A stretch of 64,000 nucleotides of DNA from Leptolinea sp. UBA5203 (GCA_002412765.1 DHVR01000021.1:17886-81885), one strand, 5' to 3'. Counted from the first letter of the stretch, positions 52,656 to 60,520 are shown. Notes: generated by a model from the sequence alone, not told the origin. Program-made: numbers and translations.

Positions 52656-53690
52656 TTATTGAAGATCCTGAGGGACGAATTCCCCATGTTTGATAATTTC
52701 CAAACCATCCAGGGTCAATGAACTTTCCAGGCAGCATAAACCAAGATGCGCCCTGGACCGATTTTTTCCCTGAAAAGCCACATCGTTATTACTGCCAATT
52801 TCAATTTGGATATTGCCAAAATAGGATTCAGAATCTGCCGCAGAAGAGCCGGGCTCTGCGTACTGAATGGATTGGGATAGCCACTCGGCACGGCGATCCA
52901 CACCCCAGGCCATATGGCCGGCCATCAAGGCGTTGGCATCCTCAAAGGAATTCAAGTAATGCCGCAGCATAAAGGCATCCAGGTGATTGCCTTTAATTTC
53001 CACGATTCGTCCTTCTTTGAAAAGTATCTCAACAGGATTTTCAATATAACGGGCAAGCATAAAGATTAAATCCCCGGTATTTAAAACCAAAGTACCTTCC
53101 AACGTCCCTTCCAATTGAGCGGTTTGCACCATACCACCGCCCCAGAAATCCAGGTGGCCGGGTTCATCAGCGACACCATAAGTTGCCAGTGCCGGGCGCC
53201 CTGTTATTTGCATGGTCAGGTCTGTGCCATGAGGGGAAGTCATATGAATGGAGTCTGCTTTTTGCAGATATGCCGCGCCAGTTTTAGCCCGCCGGATGAC
53301 ATCCGTATCTGCTCTTAAACGATCCATGGCATGCAGAGGTTGAACGGCCATCATCGTCCGGCCGCCCTTGGCTAAAAACTCCCTCATTTCATCGCTATAA
53401 TGCAAAGTGTGAGTCGTGGGATAAACGATCAAATCCGCGTCCAACATGGCAGCGCCTAGGGATTTTTTCGGGATGGGTTTACCATATGGAATTACCAATT
53501 TAATAGCTTCAGCACCCAGCTCATAAGCGGCGCCAAAACAGGCATCCGCCACCACCGGATTGAAAGCAGTATCCGTAATGATCAGACACAATTCATCCGG
53601 GCGTAACTGGCACGCATTCAATTGATGCTTGAATAGCGAGATTAATTCAACCGAGAGCATTGGATTACTGGTACTTCTTTGATTTGCCAT
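52656..53690 (-). CDS. NicX/M29-like protein with one altered iron-ligand position
   Basis: 344 aa resembling 2,5-dihydroxypyridine 5,6-dioxygenase (NicX), which shares its fold with M29 aminopeptidases. Matching blocks as I recall NicX: GVADEPGHLDFWGGG (about 172-186), EGTLVLNTGDLIF (about 198-210), HMAWGVDRRAEW (about 259-270) and SYFGNIQIEIGSN (about 289-301). NicX binds iron through His265, His318 and Asp320. By eye these correspond to His259, His315 and Gly317 here (AHLGLC), so one ligand is missing. It may therefore not be a ring-cleaving dioxygenase; a hydrolase role is possible. First gene behind the GntR motif at 53760. Confidence 0.7.
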   Translation of the reverse strand: MANQRSTSNPMLSVELISLFKHQLNACQLRPDELCLIITDTAFNPVVADACFGAAYELGAEAIKLVIPYGKPIPKKSLGAAMLDADLIVYPTTHTLHYSDEMREFLAKGGRTMMAVQPLHAMDRLRADTDVIRRAKTGAAYLQKADSIHMTSPHGTDLTMQITGRPALATYGVADEPGHLDFWGGGMVQTAQLEGTLEGTLVLNTGDLIFMLARYIENPVEILFKEGRIVEIKGNHLDAFMLRHYLNSFEDANALMAGHMAWGVDRRAEWLSQSIQYAEPGSSAADSESYFGNIQIEIGSNNDVAFQGKNRSRAHLGLCCLESSLTLDGLEIIKHGEFVPQDLQ

Positions 53691-53756
53691 AATGGGTTCC
53701 CGCAGGAAAAATTAGAATTAGTTAAGCTGTATTCATTATACAATTCAAAAACTTCA

Positions 53757-53775
53757 ATTGTCAACTGTCGACAAT
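53757..53775 (-). promoter_or_regulatory. GntR-type operator upstream of the NicX-like gene
   Basis: ATTGTCAACTGTCGACAAT; 16-bp core GTCAACTGTCGACAAT at 53760-53775. It lies in the divergent gap between the minus-strand unit and the PIG-L gene, 18 bp upstream of the PIG-L -35 box, so it may influence both. Confidence 0.7.
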
Positions 53776-53793
53776 CAATCAATTTCTTTCAAC

Positions 53794-53822
53794 TTGCAGA
53801 ACTCAGCACTTCTCGGTAGAAT
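53794..53822 (+). promoter_or_regulatory. Promoter of the PIG-L gene
   Basis: TTGCAG, 17-bp spacer, TAGAAT, about 30 bp before the PIG-L ATG, which has AGGAGG at 5 nt. The -10 region (CGGTAGAAT) matches that of the argG promoter. Confidence 0.6.
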
Positions 53823-53854
53823 GATGCTTATGTTGTCGCTTCAAGGAGGCTTGT

Positions 53855-54598
53855 ATGCAGCAAACAGCTTTTTATCAACCCCAGAGTGCCATGGTGATCG
53901 TTGCGCACCCTGATGATATTGAATACAGTTGTTCCGGAACCATCGCCCGTTGGGTCAAGATGGGCACCCGGGTTTGTTATGTCCTTTGCACCAGCGGGGA
54001 AGTCGGTATTGCCGAACCCGGCATGACCAAAGCCAGAGCCACCGAAATTCGCGAAGCCGAGCAGCGCCAGGCAGCCGCGGTTGTTGGCGTTCATGATGTG
54101 GTCTTCTTGCGCGAACCGGATGGTCTGCTGGAAGCCACCTTAGGCCTGCGTAAAAAACTGGTCCGTGAAATTCGGCGCTTCAAACCCGAGGTGGTGCTGT
54201 GCGGGGACCCGGCCGTATTGTTCCCCAGTGAAAACTACATCAATCACCCGGATCACCGCGCCGCCGGCACTGCCGCACTGGATGCTGTTTTCCCCGCCGC
54301 GGGGCAGCCAAATTTATTTGAAGAACTGGAAAGCGAAGGCCTTTCTGCCCACAAACCGCGCAAAGTATACGTCACCGGACGGCATCAGCAGGATCTGGCG
54401 GTCAATATCAGTGAAACCATCGATCTCAAAATTGCCGCCCTGCGCGCCCACGTCAGCCAGATGGTCCAGCGCGACCCGGAAGACTATGTCCGGCAATCTG
54501 CCGCTGCAGCAGGGAAGGGCAAAGAAATGGAATACGCCGAACTCTTCCGCGTCATCACCCTGGTAGATGACGAACAGTGGCAGAAACTGCACGGATAA
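53855..54598 (+). CDS. PIG-L family zinc deacetylase (LmbE-like)
   Basis: 247 aa. Zinc motif AHPDD (residues 17-21) followed by EYSCSGTIARW, and the second motif HPDHRAAG (131-138) supplies the third His. Family members remove N-acetyl groups from GlcNAc-containing molecules or mycothiol/bacillithiol precursors; many are uncharacterised. Cytoplasmic, no signal peptide. It is the first plus-strand gene, divergent from the catabolic block, with its own promoter and terminator. GC-richer than the block genes around it. Confidence 0.9.
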   Translation: MQQTAFYQPQSAMVIVAHPDDIEYSCSGTIARWVKMGTRVCYVLCTSGEVGIAEPGMTKARATEIREAEQRQAAAVVGVHDVVFLREPDGLLEATLGLRKKLVREIRRFKPEVVLCGDPAVLFPSENYINHPDHRAAGTAALDAVFPAAGQPNLFEELESEGLSAHKPRKVYVTGRHQQDLAVNISETIDLKIAALRAHVSQMVQRDPEDYVRQSAAAAGKGKEMEYAELFRVITLVDDEQWQKLHG

Positions 54599-54656
54599 GT
54601 AGATTGCCCGATAGGAATACCACCTCGGGTATCAACGCAGCTTGATAACCAAAAAA

Positions 54657-54687
54657 ACACCAGCCATGTGAACTGGTGTCTTTTTTT
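54657..54687 (+). terminator. Intrinsic terminator of the PIG-L gene
   Basis: 7-bp stem ACACCAG/CTGGTGT (54657-54663, 54673-54679) followed by seven T, about 60 bp after the stop. An A-run on the other side makes it usable in both directions. Confidence 0.75.
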
Positions 54688-54741
54688 GGAAATTCAGGTT
54701 TGAAATTATGTAATTCTTTACCGAAGCATAAGCAGGCGTAG

Positions 54742-54759
54742 GGTGCATTGCAATGCACC
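54742..54759. repeat. 18-bp perfect palindrome in the repeat island
   Basis: GGTGCATTGCAATGCACC, within gene-free sequence (54600-55537). This type of palindrome is common in dispersed intergenic repeats. Confidence 0.6.
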
Positions 54760-54840
54760 ATGCCTATTATCTTAAACGCTTTGCCATAGCTTCGGGCAAA
54801 GGAGCAAGAGAGATAGAGTAGGTTTCACCAACGCTGTCTG

Positions 54841-54881
54841 ACGAACCCATTCTACATAGCTCAGAATGGGTTCGTTTTATT
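54841..54881 (+). terminator. Orphan terminator-like hairpin
   Basis: Perfect 13-bp stem (54841-54853 with 54863-54875, 9-nt loop) followed by TTTATTG. No gene lies between it and the PIG-L terminator, so it either backs up that terminator or ends an unrecognised small transcript. Confidence 0.55.
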
Positions 54882-54885
54882 GACT

Positions 54886-55275
54886 AAGTCCCCGCTAGGA
54901 GAGAGCTTGCCGAAGCCCAATTAGTGTAATTTCACCCTTCAACGGAGCTCAGGGAACGAAGGTCAGGTTGGCTGAACTTGCCGAAGCCCGATCTGTGCAA
55001 TGCGACCCTTCGGTGAAGCCAGGGAATGAATTTTTCAATGGTCAAGTCCCCACTTGGGGAGAGTTTGTGAAGTCCAATTTGTTTGATATTACCCTTCGAC
55101 GGAGCTCAGGGAACGAAGGTCAGGTTGGCTGAGCTTGCCGAAGCCCGATCTGTCCAATTCGACCCTTCGGTAAAGCTAGGGAACGAATTTTCCAATGGTC
55201 AAGTCCCCACTAGGGGAGAGCTTACGGAGCCCGGCTTGTGTAATTTCACCCTTCGGCGGAGCTCAGGGAACGGAA
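54886..55275. repeat. Tandem repeat, unit about 158 bp, about 2.5 copies
   Basis: Units start at 54886, 55044 and 55201 with AAGTCCCC; the third is truncated after about 75 bp. Each full unit itself consists of two related halves with the motifs ACCCTTC..GGAGCTCAGGGAACG and CTTGCCGAAGCCC. Copies differ at scattered positions. The motif pair resembles widespread intergenic palindromic repeats of the CCCTTCGA...CTCAGGG type. No coding sequence is supported here. Confidence 0.85.
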
Positions 55276-55333
55276 GTGTGTGCTCGGGTCAAGCATTAGA
55301 TAGCACACAATGTGTCAGCCAAAGTGTGCGTAG

Positions 55334-55382
55334 GATGGGTGGTACAATATTTCTGGATTGAATTCCCGTAACGCCACCCATC
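55334..55382. repeat. Inverted repeat next to the tandem repeat
   Basis: 9-bp arms GATGGGTGG/CCACCCATC separated by 31 bp. Probably another fragment of a dispersed element. The following 55383-55537 contains nothing I can support. Confidence 0.5.
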
Positions 55383-55537
55383 AGAAATCAATCGTGATAT
55401 TAACGACAGCAGGCGCAGGAGTTGGTTATGTTTGGGATTCCATCCTGCATCAAAGAGCGGAAGGGAGAAACTCCACCCTCAACCTTTTCTGAATCAAATG
55501 CATTTCTTGGATTTATTCTCCAATCTAATCAATTTCC

Positions 55538-55565
55538 TTGACAGCCTGCAACTTTCCGGTAGAAT
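55538..55565 (+). promoter_or_regulatory. Promoter of argG
   Basis: TTGACA (55538-55543), 16-bp spacer, TAGAAT (55560-55565). Transcription would start near 55572, giving a leader of about 180 nt before argG. Confidence 0.7.
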
Positions 55566-55574
55566 AGAACCATT

Positions 55575-55655
55575 ATGTTTAACTTGTCTATTCGAGTCCG
55601 ACGAAGCCAACCCCCCTATCCCATCTGGAGCAGGGCTTTTTGCGTTTCGCGATAA
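55575..55655 (+). CDS. Possible Arg-rich leader peptide upstream of argG
   Basis: A 26-codon frame starting a few bases after the predicted transcription start, so it would be nearly leaderless. Five of 26 residues are Arg (positions 7, 9, 10, 20 and 26, four CGA and one AGG), including RVRR. A terminator hairpin follows at 55678-55700. This is the layout of amino-acid-controlled attenuation, but no RBS is present and the frame may be coincidental. Confidence 0.35.
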   Translation: MFNLSIRVRRSQPPYPIWSRAFCVSR

Positions 55656-55677
55656 GCTCAATCGTTTTGAAAGTCAA

Positions 55678-55710
55678 AACCTCTCCGGAATGGAGGGGTT
55701 TTTCTTTTTC
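55678..55710 (+). terminator. Terminator hairpin inside the argG leader
   Basis: 9-bp stem with one T-G pair (55678-55686 with 55692-55700, 5-nt loop) followed by a T-rich tract, 40 bp before the argG ATG. A competing hairpin (55664-55670 with 55674-55680) overlaps its 5' arm by 3 nt. Confidence 0.7.
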
Positions 55711-55751
55711 TGCCCTTAACCTAATCATTCATTTTTCAGGAGAAAAATATC

Positions 55752-56957
55752 ATGAAAAACAATTCCGTTAAAAAAGTAGTATTGGCTTATTCCGGGGGGT
55801 TGGATACCTCGGTCATCATTCCCTGGTTAAAAGAGAACTACGAATGTGAGGTGATTTGTTTCGCCGCCGATGTAGGTCAGGGAGAGGATCTCTCCAATCT
55901 CGAACATCGCGCTTTATCCACCGGCGCCAGCAAACTGATTTTGCTGGACCTGAAAGAGGAATTTTCCAAAGACTATGTCTTTCCCTACATTCAATCCGGG
56001 GCTATTTATGAAGGGCAATACCTGCTGGGCACCGCCATCGCCCGTCCCTTGATCGCCAAGTATCAGGTGATGATAGCCAACCAGGAAGGCGCGGACGCGG
56101 TAGCCCACGGCTGCACCGGTAAAGGCAACGACCAGGTGCGTTTCGAAATGACGTACATGGCTCTCAATCCGGACCTGAAAGTGATCGCTCCCTGGCGTGA
56201 GTGGAACATCAAATCCCGCGAGGATGCCCTGGCTTATCTCACAGCTCACGGCATTCCCTTCCCGGATAAGGATCCTTCCCTCTACAGCCGCGACGCCAAT
56301 TTGTGGCACATTTCGCATGAAGGCGGCTGGCTGGAAGACCTGGTCCACCAACCCAAAGAGGACATGTTCCAATATTCCGTCTCCCCCCAGGCGGCTCCCG
56401 ATCAGGAAGAAGAAGTTAGTGTGGAGTTCCAAAATGGCTGCCCAATCGCCGTCAATGGCGCCAAGCTCAGCCCGGCTGCTTTGATCCAAACCCTGAATGA
56501 GATCGGCGGCAAGCACGGCATCGGCCGCGTGGACCTGGTGGAGAATCGTCTGGTGGGTATGAAATCCCACGGCGTGTATGAAACCCCGGGCGGCAGCATC
56601 CTGATGCACTGCCACCGTGAGTTGGAATCCATCACCATGGAACGCGAATCCCAGCATATGAAGGAAATATTAAAACCCTTTTATGCCAAAATCCTGTACA
56701 ATGGTCAGTACTTCATTCCTGTGCGCGAAGCCCTGGATGCCTTTTACCAGGAAACTCAAAAAGTGGTAAACGGCACCATCAAGGTGAAACTATACAAAGG
56801 CAACATCATCACCAGCAGCCGGGCCAGCAAAAACAGCCTGTACACTGAATCCATTGCCACCTTCGGTGAATCCGTGGATTACAATCACCACGACGCTGCC
56901 GGATTTATCCGCCTTTATGGCCTTTCTTCCAGAATTAATGCCGCCCTGAAAAAATAA
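55752..56957 (+). CDS. argG: Argininosuccinate synthase
   Basis: 401 aa, the usual length. ATP-pyrophosphatase P-loop AYSGGLDTS (about 12-20), GQGEDL, HGCTGKGNDQVRFE (about 117-130), YSRDANLWHISHEGG (about 177-191) and ETPGG (about 276) are all present. Condenses citrulline and aspartate with ATP to argininosuccinate in the cytoplasm, the penultimate step of arginine synthesis. AGGAG precedes the ATG. argH follows after 16 bp, forming a two-gene operon. Earlier arginine genes are not in the window. Confidence 0.97.
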   Translation: MKNNSVKKVVLAYSGGLDTSVIIPWLKENYECEVICFAADVGQGEDLSNLEHRALSTGASKLILLDLKEEFSKDYVFPYIQSGAIYEGQYLLGTAIARPLIAKYQVMIANQEGADAVAHGCTGKGNDQVRFEMTYMALNPDLKVIAPWREWNIKSREDALAYLTAHGIPFPDKDPSLYSRDANLWHISHEGGWLEDLVHQPKEDMFQYSVSPQAAPDQEEEVSVEFQNGCPIAVNGAKLSPAALIQTLNEIGGKHGIGRVDLVENRLVGMKSHGVYETPGGSILMHCHRELESITMERESQHMKEILKPFYAKILYNGQYFIPVREALDAFYQETQKVVNGTIKVKLYKGNIITSSRASKNSLYTESIATFGESVDYNHHDAAGFIRLYGLSSRINAALKK

Positions 56958-56973
56958 GGGATTAGGAGCAGTC

Positions 56974-58344
56974 ATGAAACTATGGCGAGTCGATTCCGAC
57001 ATGGGGACCTCCCCTGAAGCCGATTTATTAAATAACAGCCTGCCGGTCGATCAACGCCTGAACCGCATGGACGTCATTGGGTCCATGGCCTGGACCAAAA
57101 ACCTGGCCCGCTTTGGGCTGCTCACCCCGCTGGAGGCAGAGAAAATCCAGGTCGGCTTACAGCAGATTGACCTGGAGTTTGAACAGGAAAGCTTTCTTTA
57201 TCAACTAGATGATGAAGATATTCACACGGCCGTCGAAAGACGGCTGGGTGAATTGATCGGTCCGCTGGCCGGCAAACTGCACACCGGCCGCAGCCGCAAT
57301 GACCAGGTGGCCACCGATTTCCGCCTGTGGGTGCTGCAAGCCGCCAGAGAAATGATCGCCATGCTGGAGCTTCTGCAAACCACGCTGATTGAAAGGGCTG
57401 AAAGCGATATGGGCATCATCTTTCCAGGCTATACGCATTTCCAACAAGCGCAGCCCATTCTGCTCAGCCACTGGTGGTTAAGCCATTTCTGGCCGCTGCA
57501 GCGCGATAAGATCCGCCTGCAAAATTTGATTCATCTGACCGACAGCCTGCCCCTGGGCAGCGGCGCCCTGGCCGGCGCCGGCTTCCCCTTTGACCGGCAA
57601 GCCTTGGCCGCGGACCTGGGGTTTGCGGAACCCAGCCCCAACAGTCTGGACGCCACCTCGGACCGTGATTTTGTGGTGGAATTTCTTTTTGATGCTGCCC
57701 TGAGCGGATCGCATCTCAGCCGCATGGCGGAAGCCTTGATCCTGTACAGCACCAAGGAGTTTCACTTCATGCGCTTCTCCAATGCCTTTTCCACTGGGTC
57801 CAGTCTGATGCCGCAAAAACGAAATCCGGATTTCATGGAGCTGGTGCGCGGCAAAGCCAGCATGCTGACAGGGAAACTGACCGGCATGCTAAGCCTGCTC
57901 AAAGGCCTGCCCTCTGCCTATGACAAGGACCTACAGGAAGATAAAGCCCTGGTCTTTGAAGCCTTTGATACCCTGCAGTTGATCCTGATGGTGACAGCGC
58001 AGGCCATTCAAGGCATCACGGTTTTTCCGGAAACCATTTTGCAAAAAATGGACCCGGCCATGCTGGCCACGGACGTGGCCGATTACCTGGTCGAAAAAGG
58101 CGTCCCATTCCGCGAAGCACACCATGCCATCGCCAAGGCGGTCAACCTTGCCGAGAGTCAGCAGAAGCCAATCCAGCAGCTCACCTTCAGCGAGTGGCAG
58201 CAAATCCATCCAGCCTGTGAGGTAGACATTGTGGAGCTATTCACCTTTGAGCGCTCCATTGCTCGCAAGGAAAGCTGGGGAGCCACAGGTCCACAGGCCG
58301 TGGGGAAGCAACTGGCCTATGCCAAAAGCAAACTAAACGCATAA
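56974..58344 (+). CDS. argH: Argininosuccinate lyase
   Basis: 456 aa. Fumarase/aspartase superfamily: HTGRSRNDQVATD (about 106-118), TSDRDFVVEF (about 228) and the signature GSSLMPQKRNPD (about 271-282) with the catalytic Ser. Splits argininosuccinate into arginine and fumarate. AGGAG at 6 nt from ATG. Last gene of the operon, followed by a strong terminator at 58350. Standard family member. Confidence 0.97.
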   Translation: MKLWRVDSDMGTSPEADLLNNSLPVDQRLNRMDVIGSMAWTKNLARFGLLTPLEAEKIQVGLQQIDLEFEQESFLYQLDDEDIHTAVERRLGELIGPLAGKLHTGRSRNDQVATDFRLWVLQAAREMIAMLELLQTTLIERAESDMGIIFPGYTHFQQAQPILLSHWWLSHFWPLQRDKIRLQNLIHLTDSLPLGSGALAGAGFPFDRQALAADLGFAEPSPNSLDATSDRDFVVEFLFDAALSGSHLSRMAEALILYSTKEFHFMRFSNAFSTGSSLMPQKRNPDFMELVRGKASMLTGKLTGMLSLLKGLPSAYDKDLQEDKALVFEAFDTLQLILMVTAQAIQGITVFPETILQKMDPAMLATDVADYLVEKGVPFREAHHAIAKAVNLAESQQKPIQQLTFSEWQQIHPACEVDIVELFTFERSIARKESWGATGPQAVGKQLAYAKSKLNA

Positions 58345-58349
58345 AAATC

Positions 58350-58377
58350 AAATCCCCGCCGATATGGGCGGGGATTT
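58350..58377 (+). terminator. Intrinsic terminator of argGH
   Basis: Perfect 11-bp stem AAATCCCCGCC/GGCGGGGATTT with a 6-nt loop and a T-rich tail, directly after the argH stop. Confidence 0.9.
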
Positions 58378-58444
58378 TGTTGTATCAATTTCTGCAATAA
58401 CCCATAAATTCCTCCAAAAATCGCCAAAAATCGTTAAAAAGCTC

Positions 58445-58473
58445 TTGACAAGCAAAATAAACCGATCTATACT
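58445..58473 (+). promoter_or_regulatory. Promoter of the tetR-exporter unit
   Basis: TTGACA (58445-58450), 17-bp spacer, TATACT (58468-58473): close to sigma-70 consensus. Confidence 0.8.
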
Positions 58474-58482
58474 CGAACAATA

Positions 58483-58505
58483 AATAAACCATCGGTCGGT
58501 TTATT
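58483..58505 (+). promoter_or_regulatory. Probable TetR operator
   Basis: AATAAACC-N7-GGTTTATT inverted repeat (8-bp arms) straddling the region just after the -10 box and 12 bp before the tetR ATG. The position fits autorepression. A related half-site AAACCGAT occurs at 58459. Confidence 0.7.
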
Positions 58506-58517
58506 AATAGGCGGATT

Positions 58518-59207
58518 ATGGCACGAAGCATAAATGAACAGGAATACAATAAAAAACAAAATGAGATTCTGGACACTGCACAACGCCTGATTTATACCAT
58601 TGGCTATGAGCAAATGACCATTCAAAACGTCATTGACGAATGTCAAATGTCCAAGGGTGCTTTTTATCATTACTTTAAATCAAAGAATGATCTCCTGGAA
58701 GCGCTCATTAACCACATGACAGAAGGCGTTATCCTTGCCATCCAACCCATCGCAGATGACCCCACGCTAACGGGCATAGAAAAAATCAACAAGTTTTTCA
58801 GCACCGCCGCTACCTGGAAATCAGCCCGCAAACCGTTTTTCATGGCCTTGATGCGCAGTTGGTACAGCGACAGCAACACCCTGGTGCGGGATAAAACCAC
58901 CACCACCAGTATAAAAATTGTTGCGCCTGTCCTGAATAAACTGGTGGCCCAGGCGGTTAGTGAAGGTTCAGTGCATACCGCTTATCCGGAATTTGCCGCT
59001 GAAATCATCTTCACCATCTTCATGGGTCTGGGTGACACCCTGGTCAAGCACGTCCTCTCTCCGGAAGTGGACCCGGATTTTGAACGATTGTTACTCTCCT
59101 ATTCCACGGCGATTGAGAAAGTATTGGGCGTGGAACCCAATCAACTCAAATTGATTGATGCGGACATGATTAATGAATGGAGAGAACCCGTCGTAGATTT
59201 GTCTTAA
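58518..59207 (+). CDS. TetR-family transcriptional regulator
   Basis: 229 aa. N-terminal helix-turn-helix (about 12-60): ILDTAQRLIYTIGYEQMTIQNVIDECQMSKGAFYHYFKSK, a textbook TetR DNA-binding domain. The C-terminal ligand domain (about 75-215) is not assignable to a ligand. An 83-bp gap separates it from the exporter operon on the same strand, so it probably represses both itself (operator at 58483) and the exporter genes. Confidence 0.93.
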   Translation: MARSINEQEYNKKQNEILDTAQRLIYTIGYEQMTIQNVIDECQMSKGAFYHYFKSKNDLLEALINHMTEGVILAIQPIADDPTLTGIEKINKFFSTAATWKSARKPFFMALMRSWYSDSNTLVRDKTTTTSIKIVAPVLNKLVAQAVSEGSVHTAYPEFAAEIIFTIFMGLGDTLVKHVLSPEVDPDFERLLLSYSTAIEKVLGVEPNQLKLIDADMINEWREPVVDLS

Positions 59208-59290
59208 AAACGATTTTAGTCGTAGTTCATCACAATGGGAGAATCATTCCCTGTTAAGTTCGATGAAGAGTCATCGAAAAGGAAAACAAA

Positions 59291-60520
59291 ATGAGCTTAT
59301 ATTTACGCCTTGCATGGCGCAACGTCTGGCGGCACCGCCGCCGCACCATCATTGTGATCATTGCCATCGGATTCACCATGGCCATGATGATGATGTATGA
59401 TGGTTTAATGGAAGGATTCCAACAGGGAATCGCCAAGAACGCCATTAAAGTCATGGGGGGCAACATCCAGATCCACGCCATCGGGTATGAAGCCGCGGAG
59501 GAAGAGTTCCCCTTAATCCCCGTGCCGGATGACCAGGCGGTCATCGCCGCTGCCTTGCAGCAGCGCCAAACCACTGCAGCCTCCCGGCGTATCAACGTCA
59601 CAGGTATGACCACCAATCGCGAAGGCGCCTTCCCGGTCAATATTGTCGGCGTTGAGCCCGTTCAGGAAATGATCTTCAGTCTGGTGGCCCAAAACGTATC
59701 CGCCGGCCGCTATCTGACGCCTGAAGATCAGGACTCCGTATTTATTGGCCAGGGCCTGGCGGATGCCATGCAGCTCTCTATTGGTGACCGCATCACCCTG
59801 GTGGGTACCGCAAAACATTCGCAGGATCGCAGCCGCACCATGACCGTGATCGGCATCTACGATGTGGGTATGCCTGAAATTGAAAAGGGCACCGTGTATA
59901 TCTCCCTGGCTGAGGCGCAGTCCTTGTACGGCATGAACGGACAATCCACCGAAGTGCTGATTTCCCTTCAGGAACTGGGGCAGGAAGGGGATGTTATTAA
60001 AACTCTGAAAAAGTCACTCCCCAATTATGAGATCGTCTCCTGGGAAACGACCTATCCGGAATTAATTGATATTGTCGGCACCAAGAACAAGGTCATGGAT
60101 ATTTTCAGTGTCATCATCCTGGGCATCGCCGGCATTGGGATTCTGAATATGCTGCTGATGGCCGTTTATGAACGTACCCGTGAAATTGGCGTTCTGGCTG
60201 CCCTGGGATTAAGACCGGCGCAAATCTCCTCTATGTTTTTGCTGGAAGGCAGTATGATCGGCCTGGTCGGCTTGGTGGCGGGTGTCATTCTGGGCTTGGC
60301 GTTGAACTTCTGGCTCAGCAAAGTTGGCATCGATTATTCCAGTTATACCGATTTCTCGGAATACACCGCCTTGATTACGGATCGAATTTACTCGACCATG
60401 GGTCTATCCAAATTAATCCAGCGCAGTGTCACGGTCTTTATTATCTCCATTTTGGCAGCCTTTATCCCCGCCAGGGAAGCCGCCCAAAATGAACCCGCAG
60501 AATCGCTGCACTATGTGTGA
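59291..60520 (+). CDS. FtsX/MacB-type ABC transporter permease 1
   Basis: 409 aa. Membrane helix at about 20-40, a large extracytoplasmic MacB_PCD domain (about 45-260), then three C-terminal helices (about 275-300, 320-345, 378-400). YERTREIGVLAALGLRPAQI (about 295) is the conserved cytoplasmic coupling segment. With the next permease it would form a type VII (MacB-like) ABC complex that drives mechanotransmission or export across the envelope. The next gene overlaps or abuts, so it is one operon. Confidence 0.92.
   Translation: MSLYLRLAWRNVWRHRRRTIIVIIAIGFTMAMMMMYDGLMEGFQQGIAKNAIKVMGGNIQIHAIGYEAAEEEFPLIPVPDDQAVIAAALQQRQTTAASRRINVTGMTTNREGAFPVNIVGVEPVQEMIFSLVAQNVSAGRYLTPEDQDSVFIGQGLADAMQLSIGDRITLVGTAKHSQDRSRTMTVIGIYDVGMPEIEKGTVYISLAEAQSLYGMNGQSTEVLISLQELGQEGDVIKTLKKSLPNYEIVSWETTYPELIDIVGTKNKVMDIFSVIILGIAGIGILNMLLMAVYERTREIGVLAALGLRPAQISSMFLLEGSMIGLVGLVAGVILGLALNFWLSKVGIDYSSYTDFSEYTALITDRIYSTMGLSKLIQRSVTVFIISILAAFIPAREAAQNEPAESLHYV

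Noticed and set aside
52656..53690. Calling the gene nicX (2,5-dihydroxypyridine dioxygenase)
   Set aside because: One predicted iron ligand is Gly and no other nicotinate or pyridine catabolic genes are present.
54886..55275. CRISPR-like direct repeats
   Set aside because: The repeat unit is about 158 bp with no short identical repeats separated by unique spacers, and no cas genes are near.
55083..55719. Open frames of about 90 codons on the plus strand between PIG-L and argG
   Set aside because: They run through tandem repeats or the argG promoter and leader, have no RBS and do not resemble any protein family.
55572..55751. T-box or other known riboswitch in the argG leader
   Set aside because: I found no T-box sequence (AGGGTGGNACCGCG-like) and no recognisable riboswitch core; only a simple hairpin and a short Arg-rich frame are present.
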